Positions 1-5,934 of a stretch of DNA of 7,893 nucleotides are shown piece after piece (position 1 is the stretch's first letter; each line of letters starts with the position of its first letter). The position numbers and the translations under genes are program-made. This stretch comes from JADKCL01 sp046050405 (GTDB lineage Bacteria; Bacteroidota; Bacteroidia; J057; JADKCL01). The stretch lies in the NCBI GenBank assembly GCA_046050405.1, contig JBJOPY010000273.1, positions 1 to 7,893 of the forward strand. The letters are read 5' to 3'. Below the pieces are notes generated by a model. It ran no database searches and was not told the origin of the DNA. It worked only from the letters and a program-made list of their open reading frames with translations.

Positions 1-82
1 GATGGATCTTAAGGGGGTCAGGGCTGTTCACATCCACGGATAAAGTCAGGATTGCAGCATCCTCAGTTTGGAATCCTTCCAT
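1..82 (-). CDS. Partial hypothetical protein, N-terminus only
   Basis: A minus-strand frame starts at the ATG at 80-82 and stays open to the left edge, giving 27 codons with no stop. The visible residues begin MEGFQTEDAAILTL and continue with SVDVNSPDPLKIH, a composition that looks like a real protein. An in-frame stop lies about 57 nt upstream and no other ATG lies between, so this ATG is the natural start. There is no clear Shine-Dalgarno sequence, and the 27 residues show no recognisable motif. It follows the TerB-like gene on the same strand after a gap of nearly 200 bp that holds a strong hairpin, so it may have its own promoter. An open frame this short could arise by chance, which limits confidence. 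Confidence 0.4.
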   Translation of the reverse strand, partial: MEGFQTEDAAILTLSVDVNSPDPLKIH

Positions 83-125
83 TGGTGAAATGCTACCTTT
101 GAGAAACCGTGGCCTCCATCCGTCG

Positions 126-148
126 CATCGGCAATTTCATTGCCGATG
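126..148. repeat. Perfect 10-bp inverted repeat (hairpin)
   Basis: The arm CATCGGCAAT (126-135) is followed by the loop TTC and the exact complement ATTGCCGATG (139-148). It lies 44 bp upstream of the partial minus-strand gene at 1-82 and about 130 bp past the stop of the TerB-like gene. Neither side carries a run of T, so it is not a classical intrinsic terminator. It could be an mRNA 3'-end or stabilising hairpin for the TerB-like transcript, or an operator for the next gene. Confidence 0.7.
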
Positions 149-229
149 ATTCATGCGCTGTACGATTACAGACCCCTCCATTTTCCAGAGAACAATGACC
201 AGATATCTTCTGGGGACTCGGAAGTCCTT

Positions 230-275
230 CCCCCTATGAACCGGAGGAGGAAAGGATTCGAACATTCGCAGGGGG
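230..275 (-). other. Stem with tRNA T-arm-like sequence after a stop codon
   Basis: CCCCCT (230-235) and AGGGGG (270-275) are complementary and enclose 34 nt, starting one base after the stop codon of the TerB-like gene. On the minus strand the enclosed part reads CGAATGTTCGAATCC and then TTTCCTCCTCCGG. This resembles the T-arm and 3' acceptor strand of a bacterial tRNA-Ser or tRNA-Tyr. The T-stem has a mismatch, there is an extra T, and no matching 5' acceptor strand is found upstream, so it is not an intact tRNA. It could be a tRNA 3' remnant, an mRNA 3' stem, or chance. Confidence 0.25.
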
Positions 276-276
276 C

Positions 277-1218
277 TCAACCTCGACGACGAATCCAGGC
301 GATCTTGGCACGCTCGGCATCTTCATGGTTCAGCTGCACACTGTCTGCAAGTTCGAAGAGATCTTCGCGGCTGATCTCAGGATTCAAAGCCTGTTCCAGC
401 ATGTGGATTTTTGCGATTTTCTCGAGTTCTTCCCTGCGGCTTCCGGAAATGCCCAGCATCTCGCCGTATTTGGTCAGCATCTCGGCTTCCAGGGGATGGA
501 TTTCGTAGTCTGCCGCCACGATGGCCCATGAAAACATGTAGATCGTCTCGCGAACACCCTCCTTCACCATTTCGCAGTCGACCTTCGACACGGGATCACT
601 GGCGATGATGTCATGGATCGAACCTGCATCTACGGGGATCAAGCGTTGGAAAAATTCGATTTCTTCCTCTTGGATGACTCCGTCCGCACTCGCCAGGTCG
701 GCAAGGATGCGTGCAAAAACCTTCCTGTCATGACGGTCAATGATCGGGTTCCGATCAATCTGAGCTTCGAATGGTGTTTTATCGCGTGGGGCGACGGCGG
801 TTTTATTCTTGCCCCACTCCCCTTTGGCACCGTCAAAGTGGAATTGATTTTTGACGAGCTTGAATGCTGCCACGACTGCGTCCTCGATTTCGTGTTGTGT
901 GGGAGCATTGGCTTGCTGACCTTGGTTTCGGGCATACTCATTTGCTGCGGTGCCAGTCACGGCTCGGGCTGTACGGCCTAAGAAACCGCTGCCAAACAAA
1001 CTCCCGGCCATGCGCAGGATGGAATTGCGGGCCTGCTGAATGGCCGTCTGCTTGAGAGACCGCTGGATGGCACTTCCCATGGAATTGCTCCGCCGAATGG
1101 GTGCCTTTGATTCGATGAAGTTGCCCGTTTCAGGCTGCTGAAACTCTACAAATACAGTGCTGCCCTTGACTTCGACGTCTACAATGAGCGGCTGAATAAG
1201 CTTATAGGTGATATCCAT
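277..1218 (-). CDS. TerB-like helical domain protein
   Basis: This 313-residue protein has no signal peptide or membrane segment. Residues about 1-35 are beta-rich and polar. Residues 48-105 form a Gly/Ala/Ser/Gln-rich linker, and residues about 160-275 look like a TerB-type helical domain. That domain carries two repeated acidic motifs, LASADGVIQEEEIEFF (175-190) and VAADYEIHPLEAEMLTKYGEMLGI (234-257, key residues D237, E239, E244). These resemble the metal-binding DG-x-I-x-x-x-E motifs of TerB and DjlA proteins. The family is tied to stress and tellurite loci, but no other ter gene is present, so I infer only a cytoplasmic, possibly metal-binding or scaffold role. I use the ATG at 1216-1218 rather than the TTG at 1231-1233. 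The exact promoter box at 1242-1249 would then give a leader of roughly 20 nt. The gene appears monocistronic. Confidence 0.85.
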   Translation of the reverse strand: MDITYKLIQPLIVDVEVKGSTVFVEFQQPETGNFIESKAPIRRSNSMGSAIQRSLKQTAIQQARNSILRMAGSLFGSGFLGRTARAVTGTAANEYARNQGQQANAPTQHEIEDAVVAAFKLVKNQFHFDGAKGEWGKNKTAVAPRDKTPFEAQIDRNPIIDRHDRKVFARILADLASADGVIQEEEIEFFQRLIPVDAGSIHDIIASDPVSKVDCEMVKEGVRETIYMFSWAIVAADYEIHPLEAEMLTKYGEMLGISGSRREELEKIAKIHMLEQALNPEISREDLFELADSVQLNHEDAERAKIAWIRRRG

Positions 1219-1241
1219 TTTTGATTGAGTCAATTTCTCCC

Positions 1242-1249
1242 CAAATATA
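1242..1249 (-). promoter_or_regulatory. Bacteroidota -7 promoter box (TATATTTG)
   Basis: On the minus strand this reads TATATTTG, an exact match to the Bacteroidota -7 consensus TAnnTTTG. It sits 23 bp upstream of the ATG of the TerB-like gene. I found no TTG at the ideal -33 spacing, so the call rests on the -7 box and its position. Confidence 0.55.
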
Positions 1250-1354
1250 GCGGTTCACTCAATATGTGAATCAGATGGTGCAAATTATTGCCGGAGGCTC
1301 TCCCTCTCCCCTGCGGAATTGACGGCGCGTGCCCATGCCCACTGTTCACCTGGA

Positions 1355-2005
1355 TCAAGGTGCGAGTCGCTCGAGAACCCATTCCGAGTCTTGAAGCCGA
1401 TAACGAACGCGGTCATGAAGCCTGCTAGGCCTTCCTTGCCAAAACTCGATCATTCCAGGCCTGAGGACATAACCTCCCCAGAAGGGGGGTCTAGTCAATG
1501 GAGAGGATTCGAAATGTGCGCACTGACGCTGAACAGCCTCCTCGAGTTCTGTACGGGAATGAAGCACTTGGCTCTGAGGCGATGCCCACGCACCCACACG
1601 GCTCTCCCACGGACGGCTGTCGAAATACGCATCCGAAGCGGAGGGTGATAACTGGGTGACCGAGCCTTCTATCCGTACTTGCCGCTCCAGCTCCTGCCAG
1701 AAAAAGCAAAGGGCGGCCTTGGGATTTTCCAACAGTTGGCGTCCCTTGTGGCTCAGATAGTTCGTGTAAAACTCGAACCCAGCCGCATCGAAGCCTCTCA
1801 GCAAGACCACCCTTACACTTGGTTGCCCGTCTGATCCGCAGGTGGCAAGGCTCACTGCATGTGGCTCGGGAACGCCCGCCTGAAGCGCCTGGTCAAACCA
1901 TACCCGGAACTGTCGGATGGGGTCGCGGTCCACCGACGCCTCCTCCAGTTCGTCCTTCGCATAGTCGGTGCGCAGCTGCCTGATTTTCTCTGTAATCTTG
2001 CTCAT
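1355..2005 (-). CDS. pdxH: Pyridoxamine 5'-phosphate oxidase
   Basis: This FMN enzyme oxidises pyridoxine or pyridoxamine 5'-phosphate to pyridoxal 5'-phosphate with oxygen, the last step of de novo and salvage vitamin B6 synthesis in the cytoplasm. The 216-residue length is normal for the family. Visible family signatures are RVVLLRGFD (65-73, FMN binding), SHKGRQL (85-91), FFWQELERQVRIEG (101-114), AYFDSRP (126-132), WASPQSQ (140-146) and EFWQGRPSRLHDR (187-199). R195 and H197 match the substrate-binding Arg197 and His199 of the E. coli enzyme. The protein ends in the typical ERLAP. The frame is open 27 codons further upstream, but homologues begin at MSKITEKIRQ, so the ATG at 2003-2005 is used. 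The gene is divergent from cutA. It appears intact. Confidence 0.96.
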   Translation of the reverse strand: MSKITEKIRQLRTDYAKDELEEASVDRDPIRQFRVWFDQALQAGVPEPHAVSLATCGSDGQPSVRVVLLRGFDAAGFEFYTNYLSHKGRQLLENPKAALCFFWQELERQVRIEGSVTQLSPSASDAYFDSRPWESRVGAWASPQSQVLHSRTELEEAVQRQCAHFESSPLTRPPFWGGYVLRPGMIEFWQGRPSRLHDRVRYRLQDSEWVLERLAP

Positions 2006-2038
2006 GCCCGCGAAATTAAGGATACTTGCACCATGCTT

Positions 2039-2048
2039 GACAATTGTC
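2039..2048. promoter_or_regulatory. Perfect palindrome between divergent pdxH and cutA
   Basis: GACAATTGTC is its own reverse complement and lies in the 64-bp divergent spacer, about 34 bp from the pdxH start and 21 bp from the cutA start. The position would suit a shared operator. No second copy was noticed, and a 10-bp palindrome can occur by chance, so function is inferred only. Confidence 0.3.
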
Positions 2049-2069
2049 CATGTCTTTCGGTGAAAATGT

Positions 2070-2387
2070 ATGCGAGCTGTATTCATCTATGTGACCTGCA
2101 AGGATCGCCAGGAGGCGGTTGCATTGGGTAAGGCTGCCGTGGGGGCACGGTTGGCCGCCTGCGCAAACGTAATGGACGGCATGCAGTCCATCTATTGGTG
2201 GGAAGGACAGCTGGAGACCTCCACCGAGGCCATCCTCATCATGAAGACGAGGGAAGACCTCGTCCACCCCTTGACCGAGAAGGTGAAGTCCATGCATAGT
2301 TATACCGTTCCCTGTGTAGTGGCATTGCCCATCGTGGCCGGAAACGGGGACTATCTGGAGTGGTTGTTTCAGGAGACGGGTGCTTGA
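2070..2387 (+). CDS. cutA: CutA1-type divalent cation tolerance protein
   Basis: The 105-residue product matches the CutA1 family, small cytoplasmic trimers with a ferredoxin-like fold. The family was named for copper tolerance in E. coli, but its real cellular role is unsettled, and PII-like sensing has been proposed. Signatures seen are the start VFIYVTCKDRQEA (4-16), GARLAACANV (25-34), SIYWWEGQLE (40-49), EAILIMKT (53-60), the HSYTVPCVVALPI segment (76-88; HPYEVP is usual) and NGDYLEWLF (92-100). The length is standard. The ATG at 2070 is close to the first possible start and agrees with the family. The final 19 bp overlap the 3' end of the convergent vanZ-like gene. Confidence 0.94.
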   Translation: MRAVFIYVTCKDRQEAVALGKAAVGARLAACANVMDGMQSIYWWEGQLETSTEAILIMKTREDLVHPLTEKVKSMHSYTVPCVVALPIVAGNGDYLEWLFQETGA

Positions 2388-2839
2388 GGAGTATTTCCTG
2401 GCCATTTGCGGAACCAAGCCCCGAGGTGCGAGAGGAGCAAGCCCGTCAACCCACCGCAGCAGTCGATCACGACATCTGCAAGGCCGGCAACCCGGCCGGG
2501 AACGAACCATTGGTGGAATTCATCCATGCAGGCGTAGATGACCACCCCGCTCCATGCCTGCCAGCGGAGCCTTCTCCAATCGCTGCCCCCAGAAATTGCC
2601 AGAAGCAGGAGGAAAAACAGGATCATATACGCTATAAAATGTGCGCATTTGCGCATGACCCAGACGGCATGCGCTCCAAACCAAGCTTGAAAGTCGATTC
2701 CGACCTTTGCCAGATGGTTCATGACAATCCGACTCAGAGTTCCAGAGCCATCACCGGCTTGGTGGGAGAAAAGGAAAATCATTCCCATCCAGAGAATGGC
2801 TGGCAGCCAACGCATCACCCAGATTACACTCGAATTCAT
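2369..2839 (-). CDS. VanZ-family membrane protein
   Basis: This 156-residue inner-membrane protein has VanZ-like motifs. They are LWMGMIFLFSHQ (16-27, first membrane segment), RKCAHFIAYMILFF (63-76, the conserved RK-x-AH motif starting a second segment), YACMDEFHQWFVPGR (102-116) and LADVVIDCCGGLTG (120-133, leading into the last segment). VanZ itself gives low-level teicoplanin resistance in enterococci. Most relatives in other bacteria have no assigned function, so drug resistance should not be inferred. The start codon overlaps the stop of the upstream transglutaminase-like gene in an ATGA (2836-2839), suggesting translational coupling. Its 3' end overlaps convergent cutA by 19 bp. The C-terminal tail after about residue 146 is short and polar. 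The symbol vanZ is withheld because this is a family-level match. Confidence 0.9.
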   Translation of the reverse strand: MNSSVIWVMRWLPAILWMGMIFLFSHQAGDGSGTLSRIVMNHLAKVGIDFQAWFGAHAVWVMRKCAHFIAYMILFFLLLLAISGGSDWRRLRWQAWSGVVIYACMDEFHQWFVPGRVAGLADVVIDCCGGLTGLLLSHLGAWFRKWPGNTPQAPVS

Positions 2840-4050
2840 TCCGGAATGTACTCCGCCAGGATCCGAGCATGTTGGGAACGGAATTTATCCCACATTTCCC
2901 CGGGTTCCAGCGAGTCTTGTGGCCCGGTAGGTTCACAATAGACGAATCTGCGGTTCTTGTAATCGTAACCTTCCCCAGTTACACCCTCCAGCACGACCGC
3001 ACACCCGATATGGGTGTCAAAATCCAGAACGATTTCTGGCAAGCCGATGAGTTTGCGGCAAAGGTAGAAAAACAAGGCGCTGCGATCCTCGCAGTCGCTA
3101 TAGGTGTGGTAAAGTGTCTCTTCGGGCATCAGCGGCTTTTCTTTGCCAAACTGACCACAATCATCCTTGTAAAAAAATGCCGTCCGGGTGAACGACAGGA
3201 GAATTTTGACTTTTTCTTCCTCTGTCCTTCCATTCATCAATCCCTGAAGGGCAGGCAGGAGTGAACACTCCGCCTCCCTGCTCATGCCGACATCGAAGTA
3301 GCTTCGTTGGCTGTAATAGGGATATTCATCCATCACCTGCAGGGCCACTTCGTTCAGAAAGACAGTGATCCGGTAAGCTTCCCCACGATGCCTGAATTCC
3401 ATCAGGCGCTCCACTGAGTTTACGGAAGGCAGGTGGGGCAGTTGTGTCATCTGCATGGAGAACGGCATCGTAGCCATGTCCGGGATATACTCCGGAACGG
3501 CGGCTTGCAGGTTGTCCATTTTTAGTCCCTCCCGCCTTGCGGTGAGATTCGCGTACGTTCGCCCGCCTTGATTGATCAGATAGAATCCAAATTCAATGTC
3601 CTCGTTCAGGACATTCAAGTATAAGGTAGACGATACACGGAACGGACGGGCGTCAATCCCCGATTTCCGAAGCACAAACCATTGAAAAAGAACTTGGAAA
3701 TTTCGCCCCTCGGATGGGAATGCCTGCTCAGAATAGTCGGCAAGAATGTCGTAAAAGTGCCAATCACTCAGACTCATCCCACGCCTGTAGTCACCGATCT
3801 TTTTGAGAAAGGGATGATATTCGCGGGATTCAAAATGTGAATACATTCTCCGAAAAACGGCTTCGTCGATTTCTGAGGACATGAGCGTGGCCATGTCCGG
3901 AATCAAGGGAAGGGTCAGGGAGGCACTGTAGAATTTGACCTCCACGTAATCACCCCCACTGAAATGGGCATCCTGAATCCCTGCATTGCAGCGGGCGGTA
4001 ATGATTTCACTCCCCAGCATCAGGCAGAGTGCCGTGGAAAATACGCGCAT
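2836..4050 (-). CDS. Secreted transglutaminase-like protein
   Basis: From the chosen start the product is 404 residues, with a signal-like N-terminus (MRVFSTALCLMLG) and a large beta-rich middle part. A C-terminal transglutaminase-like core follows. SDCEDRSALFFYLCRKLIGLP (318-338) holds the candidate nucleophile C320. DTHIGCAVVL (345-354) holds H347, and FVYCEPTGP (369-377) supplies E373 where many relatives have Asp. This Cys-His-acid order fits the papain-like fold of bacterial transglutaminase-like proteins, which are often peptidases or cross-linkers. The substrate is unknown, and export to the periplasm or surface is inferred. The start at 4048-4050 follows AGAGGGG and leads straight into the hydrophobic stretch. 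In-frame ATGs at 4080 and 4116 are alternatives. It is the first gene of a two-gene unit with the VanZ-like gene. Confidence 0.8.
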   Translation of the reverse strand: MRVFSTALCLMLGSEIITARCNAGIQDAHFSGGDYVEVKFYSASLTLPLIPDMATLMSSEIDEAVFRRMYSHFESREYHPFLKKIGDYRRGMSLSDWHFYDILADYSEQAFPSEGRNFQVLFQWFVLRKSGIDARPFRVSSTLYLNVLNEDIEFGFYLINQGGRTYANLTARREGLKMDNLQAAVPEYIPDMATMPFSMQMTQLPHLPSVNSVERLMEFRHRGEAYRITVFLNEVALQVMDEYPYYSQRSYFDVGMSREAECSLLPALQGLMNGRTEEEKVKILLSFTRTAFFYKDDCGQFGKEKPLMPEETLYHTYSDCEDRSALFFYLCRKLIGLPEIVLDFDTHIGCAVVLEGVTGEGYDYKNRRFVYCEPTGPQDSLEPGEMWDKFRSQHARILAEYIPE

Positions 4051-4151
4051 CCATCCCCTCTTGCACAAGGGATGGATCATCCTGACAGTTAAGTGGAGCG
4101 TGTGGTAAACCAACATAGTTACATGCGTTTCTGGTAGAATCTGTCTAAAAA

Positions 4152-4159
4152 CAAATATA
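4152..4159 (-). promoter_or_regulatory. Bacteroidota -7 promoter box (TATATTTG)
   Basis: Read on the minus strand this is TATATTTG, an exact TAnnTTTG match and identical to the box upstream of the TerB-like gene. It would drive the transglutaminase-like/VanZ unit, with a leader of about 95 nt to the start at 4050, or about 30 nt if the ATG at 4116 is used. A well-spaced -33 TTG is not evident. Confidence 0.5.
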
Positions 4160-4448
4160 CGACATGCAATCAATCCAATCGCATACAACCATCAAAAACA
4201 GAAGCTCACAATGTCCCCTACCCTCTCCCTTCCTTGTGACTGGAGCCTCCAATTCTTCTTGCATGAAGCCGGCAGCACGCCTTCCATTCATGAAGGCTGA
4301 AGCATCAGGTCTTGGGGGGGATCTGGAAGTGAGGGAGGATGGGCGGGTACAGCCCGAGGGAAAAATTTCAACGTCGGCTAAACCATTTCGGGCGTCGGGA
4401 GTCAAACAATCCATAAAATCCCAGTTCCTTCCATCAACAATTGCAACA
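4160..4448. other. Intergenic region upstream of the lipoprotein gene
   Basis: This lies in the roughly 400-bp divergent spacer. The lipoprotein frame stays open back to 4164, but the encoded residues look random and would place the lipoprotein signal inside the protein, so I treat it as non-coding. It holds a stem GCCTTC (4279-4284) / GAAGGC (4292-4297) and a run of seven or more G near 4313-4320. No exact TAnnTTTG box was found on the plus strand, so the lipoprotein promoter is not located. Confidence 0.4.
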
Positions 4449-5153
4449 ATGAAAATCAAACGTTTCATCTCGGCATCACTGATCCTTGGCTTGCTCCTTG
4501 CTACAGCTTGCAAGCGGGAAAAAATCACCACCATGAGTGACGATGACATCGCCGAAACCATGAATGGTTCGGTTTCGGAATCGGACGGAGGTGCGGCCAC
4601 GGACGTGAGTGCCTCTGCCCGAACGGCGGATATCCTTAACAATTCCGTCTTCTGCGGGCTTACAGGCGATACGGCGGTTACATTCACCGGCCCTCAAGGT
4701 CGCTATTCATGGGTAGGGACGTGGGTCTGGAGCGTGAACTGTATCTCGGGAATACCCAGCTCGATCAGCTTGAGCAACACTGGATCCGCGAGCTATGACG
4801 GCACCAATTTTGACTTCTCCAGCACCTTCAATGGTGATTTTGAGATTACCGACCTCGGGAATACCACGACAGCGTACAATACGAATGGAACCTCGGAGCG
4901 GGTGGGTACAGGCACCACAGTGATACGCAACCGCAAGAAGGAGTTCAGCTACACGAACCACCTCGTGTTCACCAACGTGAGGGTCCGAAAAACGGATCAT
5001 ACCATCGCCTCGGGAACGGGTACAGCCCACTGTGTGGGCACTGTCGTGGATGGGAAGGACTTTGATCGTACGGCAGCCATCGTATTCAACGGGGATGGCA
5101 CGTACACGGTGACCCTCGACAATGGCCAGGTATTCATGTTCAACCTGCAATAG
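4449..5153 (+). CDS. Lipoprotein of unknown function
   Basis: This 234-residue product starts MKIKRFISASLILGLLLATAC, a clear lipoprotein signal with C21 as the expected lipidated residue after Leu-Ala-Thr-Ala. It is followed by KREK. A flexible acidic and Ser/Ala-rich stretch (29-60) comes next, then a Gly/Ser/Thr/Asn-rich body with alternating beta-strand patterns ending in NGDGTYTVTLDNGQVFMFNLQ (key residues G215, D216, G217, Y219). Three further cysteines (C69, C98, C195) could form a disulfide in the envelope. I recognise no named domain. Such proteins are common in Bacteroidota genomes. The ATG at 4449 is chosen because it puts the signal at the N-terminus. The gene is divergent from the transglutaminase-like gene and convergent with the thioesterase gene. 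Anchoring in an envelope membrane is inferred. Confidence 0.82.
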   Translation: MKIKRFISASLILGLLLATACKREKITTMSDDDIAETMNGSVSESDGGAATDVSASARTADILNNSVFCGLTGDTAVTFTGPQGRYSWVGTWVWSVNCISGIPSSISLSNTGSASYDGTNFDFSSTFNGDFEITDLGNTTTAYNTNGTSERVGTGTTVIRNRKKEFSYTNHLVFTNVRVRKTDHTIASGTGTAHCVGTVVDGKDFDRTAAIVFNGDGTYTVTLDNGQVFMFNLQ

Positions 5154-5364
5154 CCGTCGGTCTAATCTCCCCAAGGGGTGGCCAGGGCCAATCCATGAGG
5201 ATTCATGAACAGGAACTTCCTGCCGCACCCAGGGCGTGGAAATCCTGTTCCCATGTGGCCGCAAATGGCCGGCTTCCTCTCATGCACATGAGAACGGAAT
5301 GATCGCCAGCCTTGGCTCAGCGACATCACCAACGCGATCGGTTGCACGTCGACTGTGGCCTACC
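5154..5364. repeat. Convergent spacer with four short inverted repeats
   Basis: The spacer between the ends of the lipoprotein (plus) and thioesterase (minus) genes holds four compact stems. They are CCCC-AA-GGGG (5169-5178), AATCC-atga-GGATT (5190-5203), CAGGAA-c-TTCCTG (5210-5222) and TCTCATG-ca-CATGAGA (5278-5293). None is followed by a T run, so none is a standard intrinsic terminator. They may still act as mRNA 3'-end structures for the two converging genes. No coding frame here looks convincing. Confidence 0.45.
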
Positions 5365-5934
5365 TCATCCGTTCAGAATGGCTGGATCGAACTGGACGCG
5401 TCGTCCAGCCAGTAGGCCAAGGCCTGATTTCAGCTCCATTTTGGTACGTTCATTGTTCAGCTCCACGGAATAGCGTTCCCTGAGCTCGATTCGCTTGATC
5501 GCCTCATAATATCTTCTCAGGTCATCCGAATTCTCCAGGATAAGCCCTGGAACTTGGGCTGGTTTACCGTCTGGGCCTTTGTGGATCATCGTGAAATAAG
5601 AGGTATTGGTGTGGCGGACGACACCTTCGGATACATTTTCGGCGGTGACGCGGATACCGACGACCATCGATGAATTGCCGACGTGGTTCACTGATGCCAT
5701 CAAGGAAACCAAATCCCCGACCTCCACGGCCTCTCTAAAATTCACATTGTCCACCGATACGGTGACACAGTATCCACCCGCATGCTTGGAGGCCGTGACA
5801 TAGGCAGCCTTGTCCATCAGGCTTAACAGAATACCGCCATGAATTTTCCCTCCGAAGTTTGCATACGAGGGAATCATCAGCTCCTTCAGTGTCACGCGTG
5901 ACCAAGATACCGCCTTGTATTCTGGATGATCCAT
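5365..5934 (-). CDS. Acyl-CoA thioesterase, hotdog fold (YciA/ACOT type)
   Basis: This 189-residue protein is a single hotdog domain of the acyl-CoA thioester hydrolase family, which frees fatty acids and CoA from acyl-CoA in the cytoplasm. Signatures are PSYANFGGKIHGGILLSLMD (22-41; N26, the H32-G33-G34 turn and D41 are the usual active-site neighbourhood), GGYCVTVSVDNVNF (53-66), VEVGDLVSLMASVNHVG (70-86) and HTNTSYFTMIHKGPDGKP (108-125). The hotdog core ends near residue 130. A charged helical tail of about 55 residues (135-189) follows, which minimal YciA enzymes lack. Chain-length preference cannot be read from the sequence. The ATG at 5932-5934 is preceded by an A-rich stretch, and a near-consensus box TACCTTGG (5944-5951, minus) lies just upstream. 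The gene is convergent with the lipoprotein gene. Confidence 0.9.
   Translation of the reverse strand: MDHPEYKAVSWSRVTLKELMIPSYANFGGKIHGGILLSLMDKAAYVTASKHAGGYCVTVSVDNVNFREAVEVGDLVSLMASVNHVGNSSMVVGIRVTAENVSEGVVRHTNTSYFTMIHKGPDGKPAQVPGLILENSDDLRRYYEAIKRIELRERYSVELNNERTKMELKSGLGLLAGRRVQFDPAILNG

Noticed and set aside
241..330. Complete tRNA gene
   Set aside because: A T-arm-like segment is present, but there is no matching 5' acceptor strand, D-arm or anticodon arm.
2038..2043. TTGACA as a sigma-70 -35 box for cutA
   Set aside because: No suitable -10 box follows at 16-18 bp, and the organism appears to use the Bacteroidota promoter type.
2016..2510. 164-codon minus-strand frame across cutA
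   Set aside because: It is a shadow of cutA with Cys/Arg/Pro-rich random composition.
2360..2941. 193-codon plus-strand frame
   Set aside because: It is antisense to the well-supported VanZ-like gene and its residues show no domain.
4051..4188. Longer N-terminus for the transglutaminase-like protein (frame open to 4188)
   Set aside because: The start at 4050 follows AGAGGGG and leads directly into the hydrophobic signal segment. Starts at 4080 and 4116 remain possible but add no known feature, and 4188 lies upstream of the likely promoter box.
4164..4448. Upstream 95-codon extension of the lipoprotein frame
   Set aside because: It would bury a clear lipoprotein signal sequence inside the protein, and the residues look like non-coding translation.
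4707..5264. 185-codon minus-strand frame
   Set aside because: It is antisense to the lipoprotein gene, rich in Arg/His/Gly as expected of a shadow frame, with no recognisable motif.
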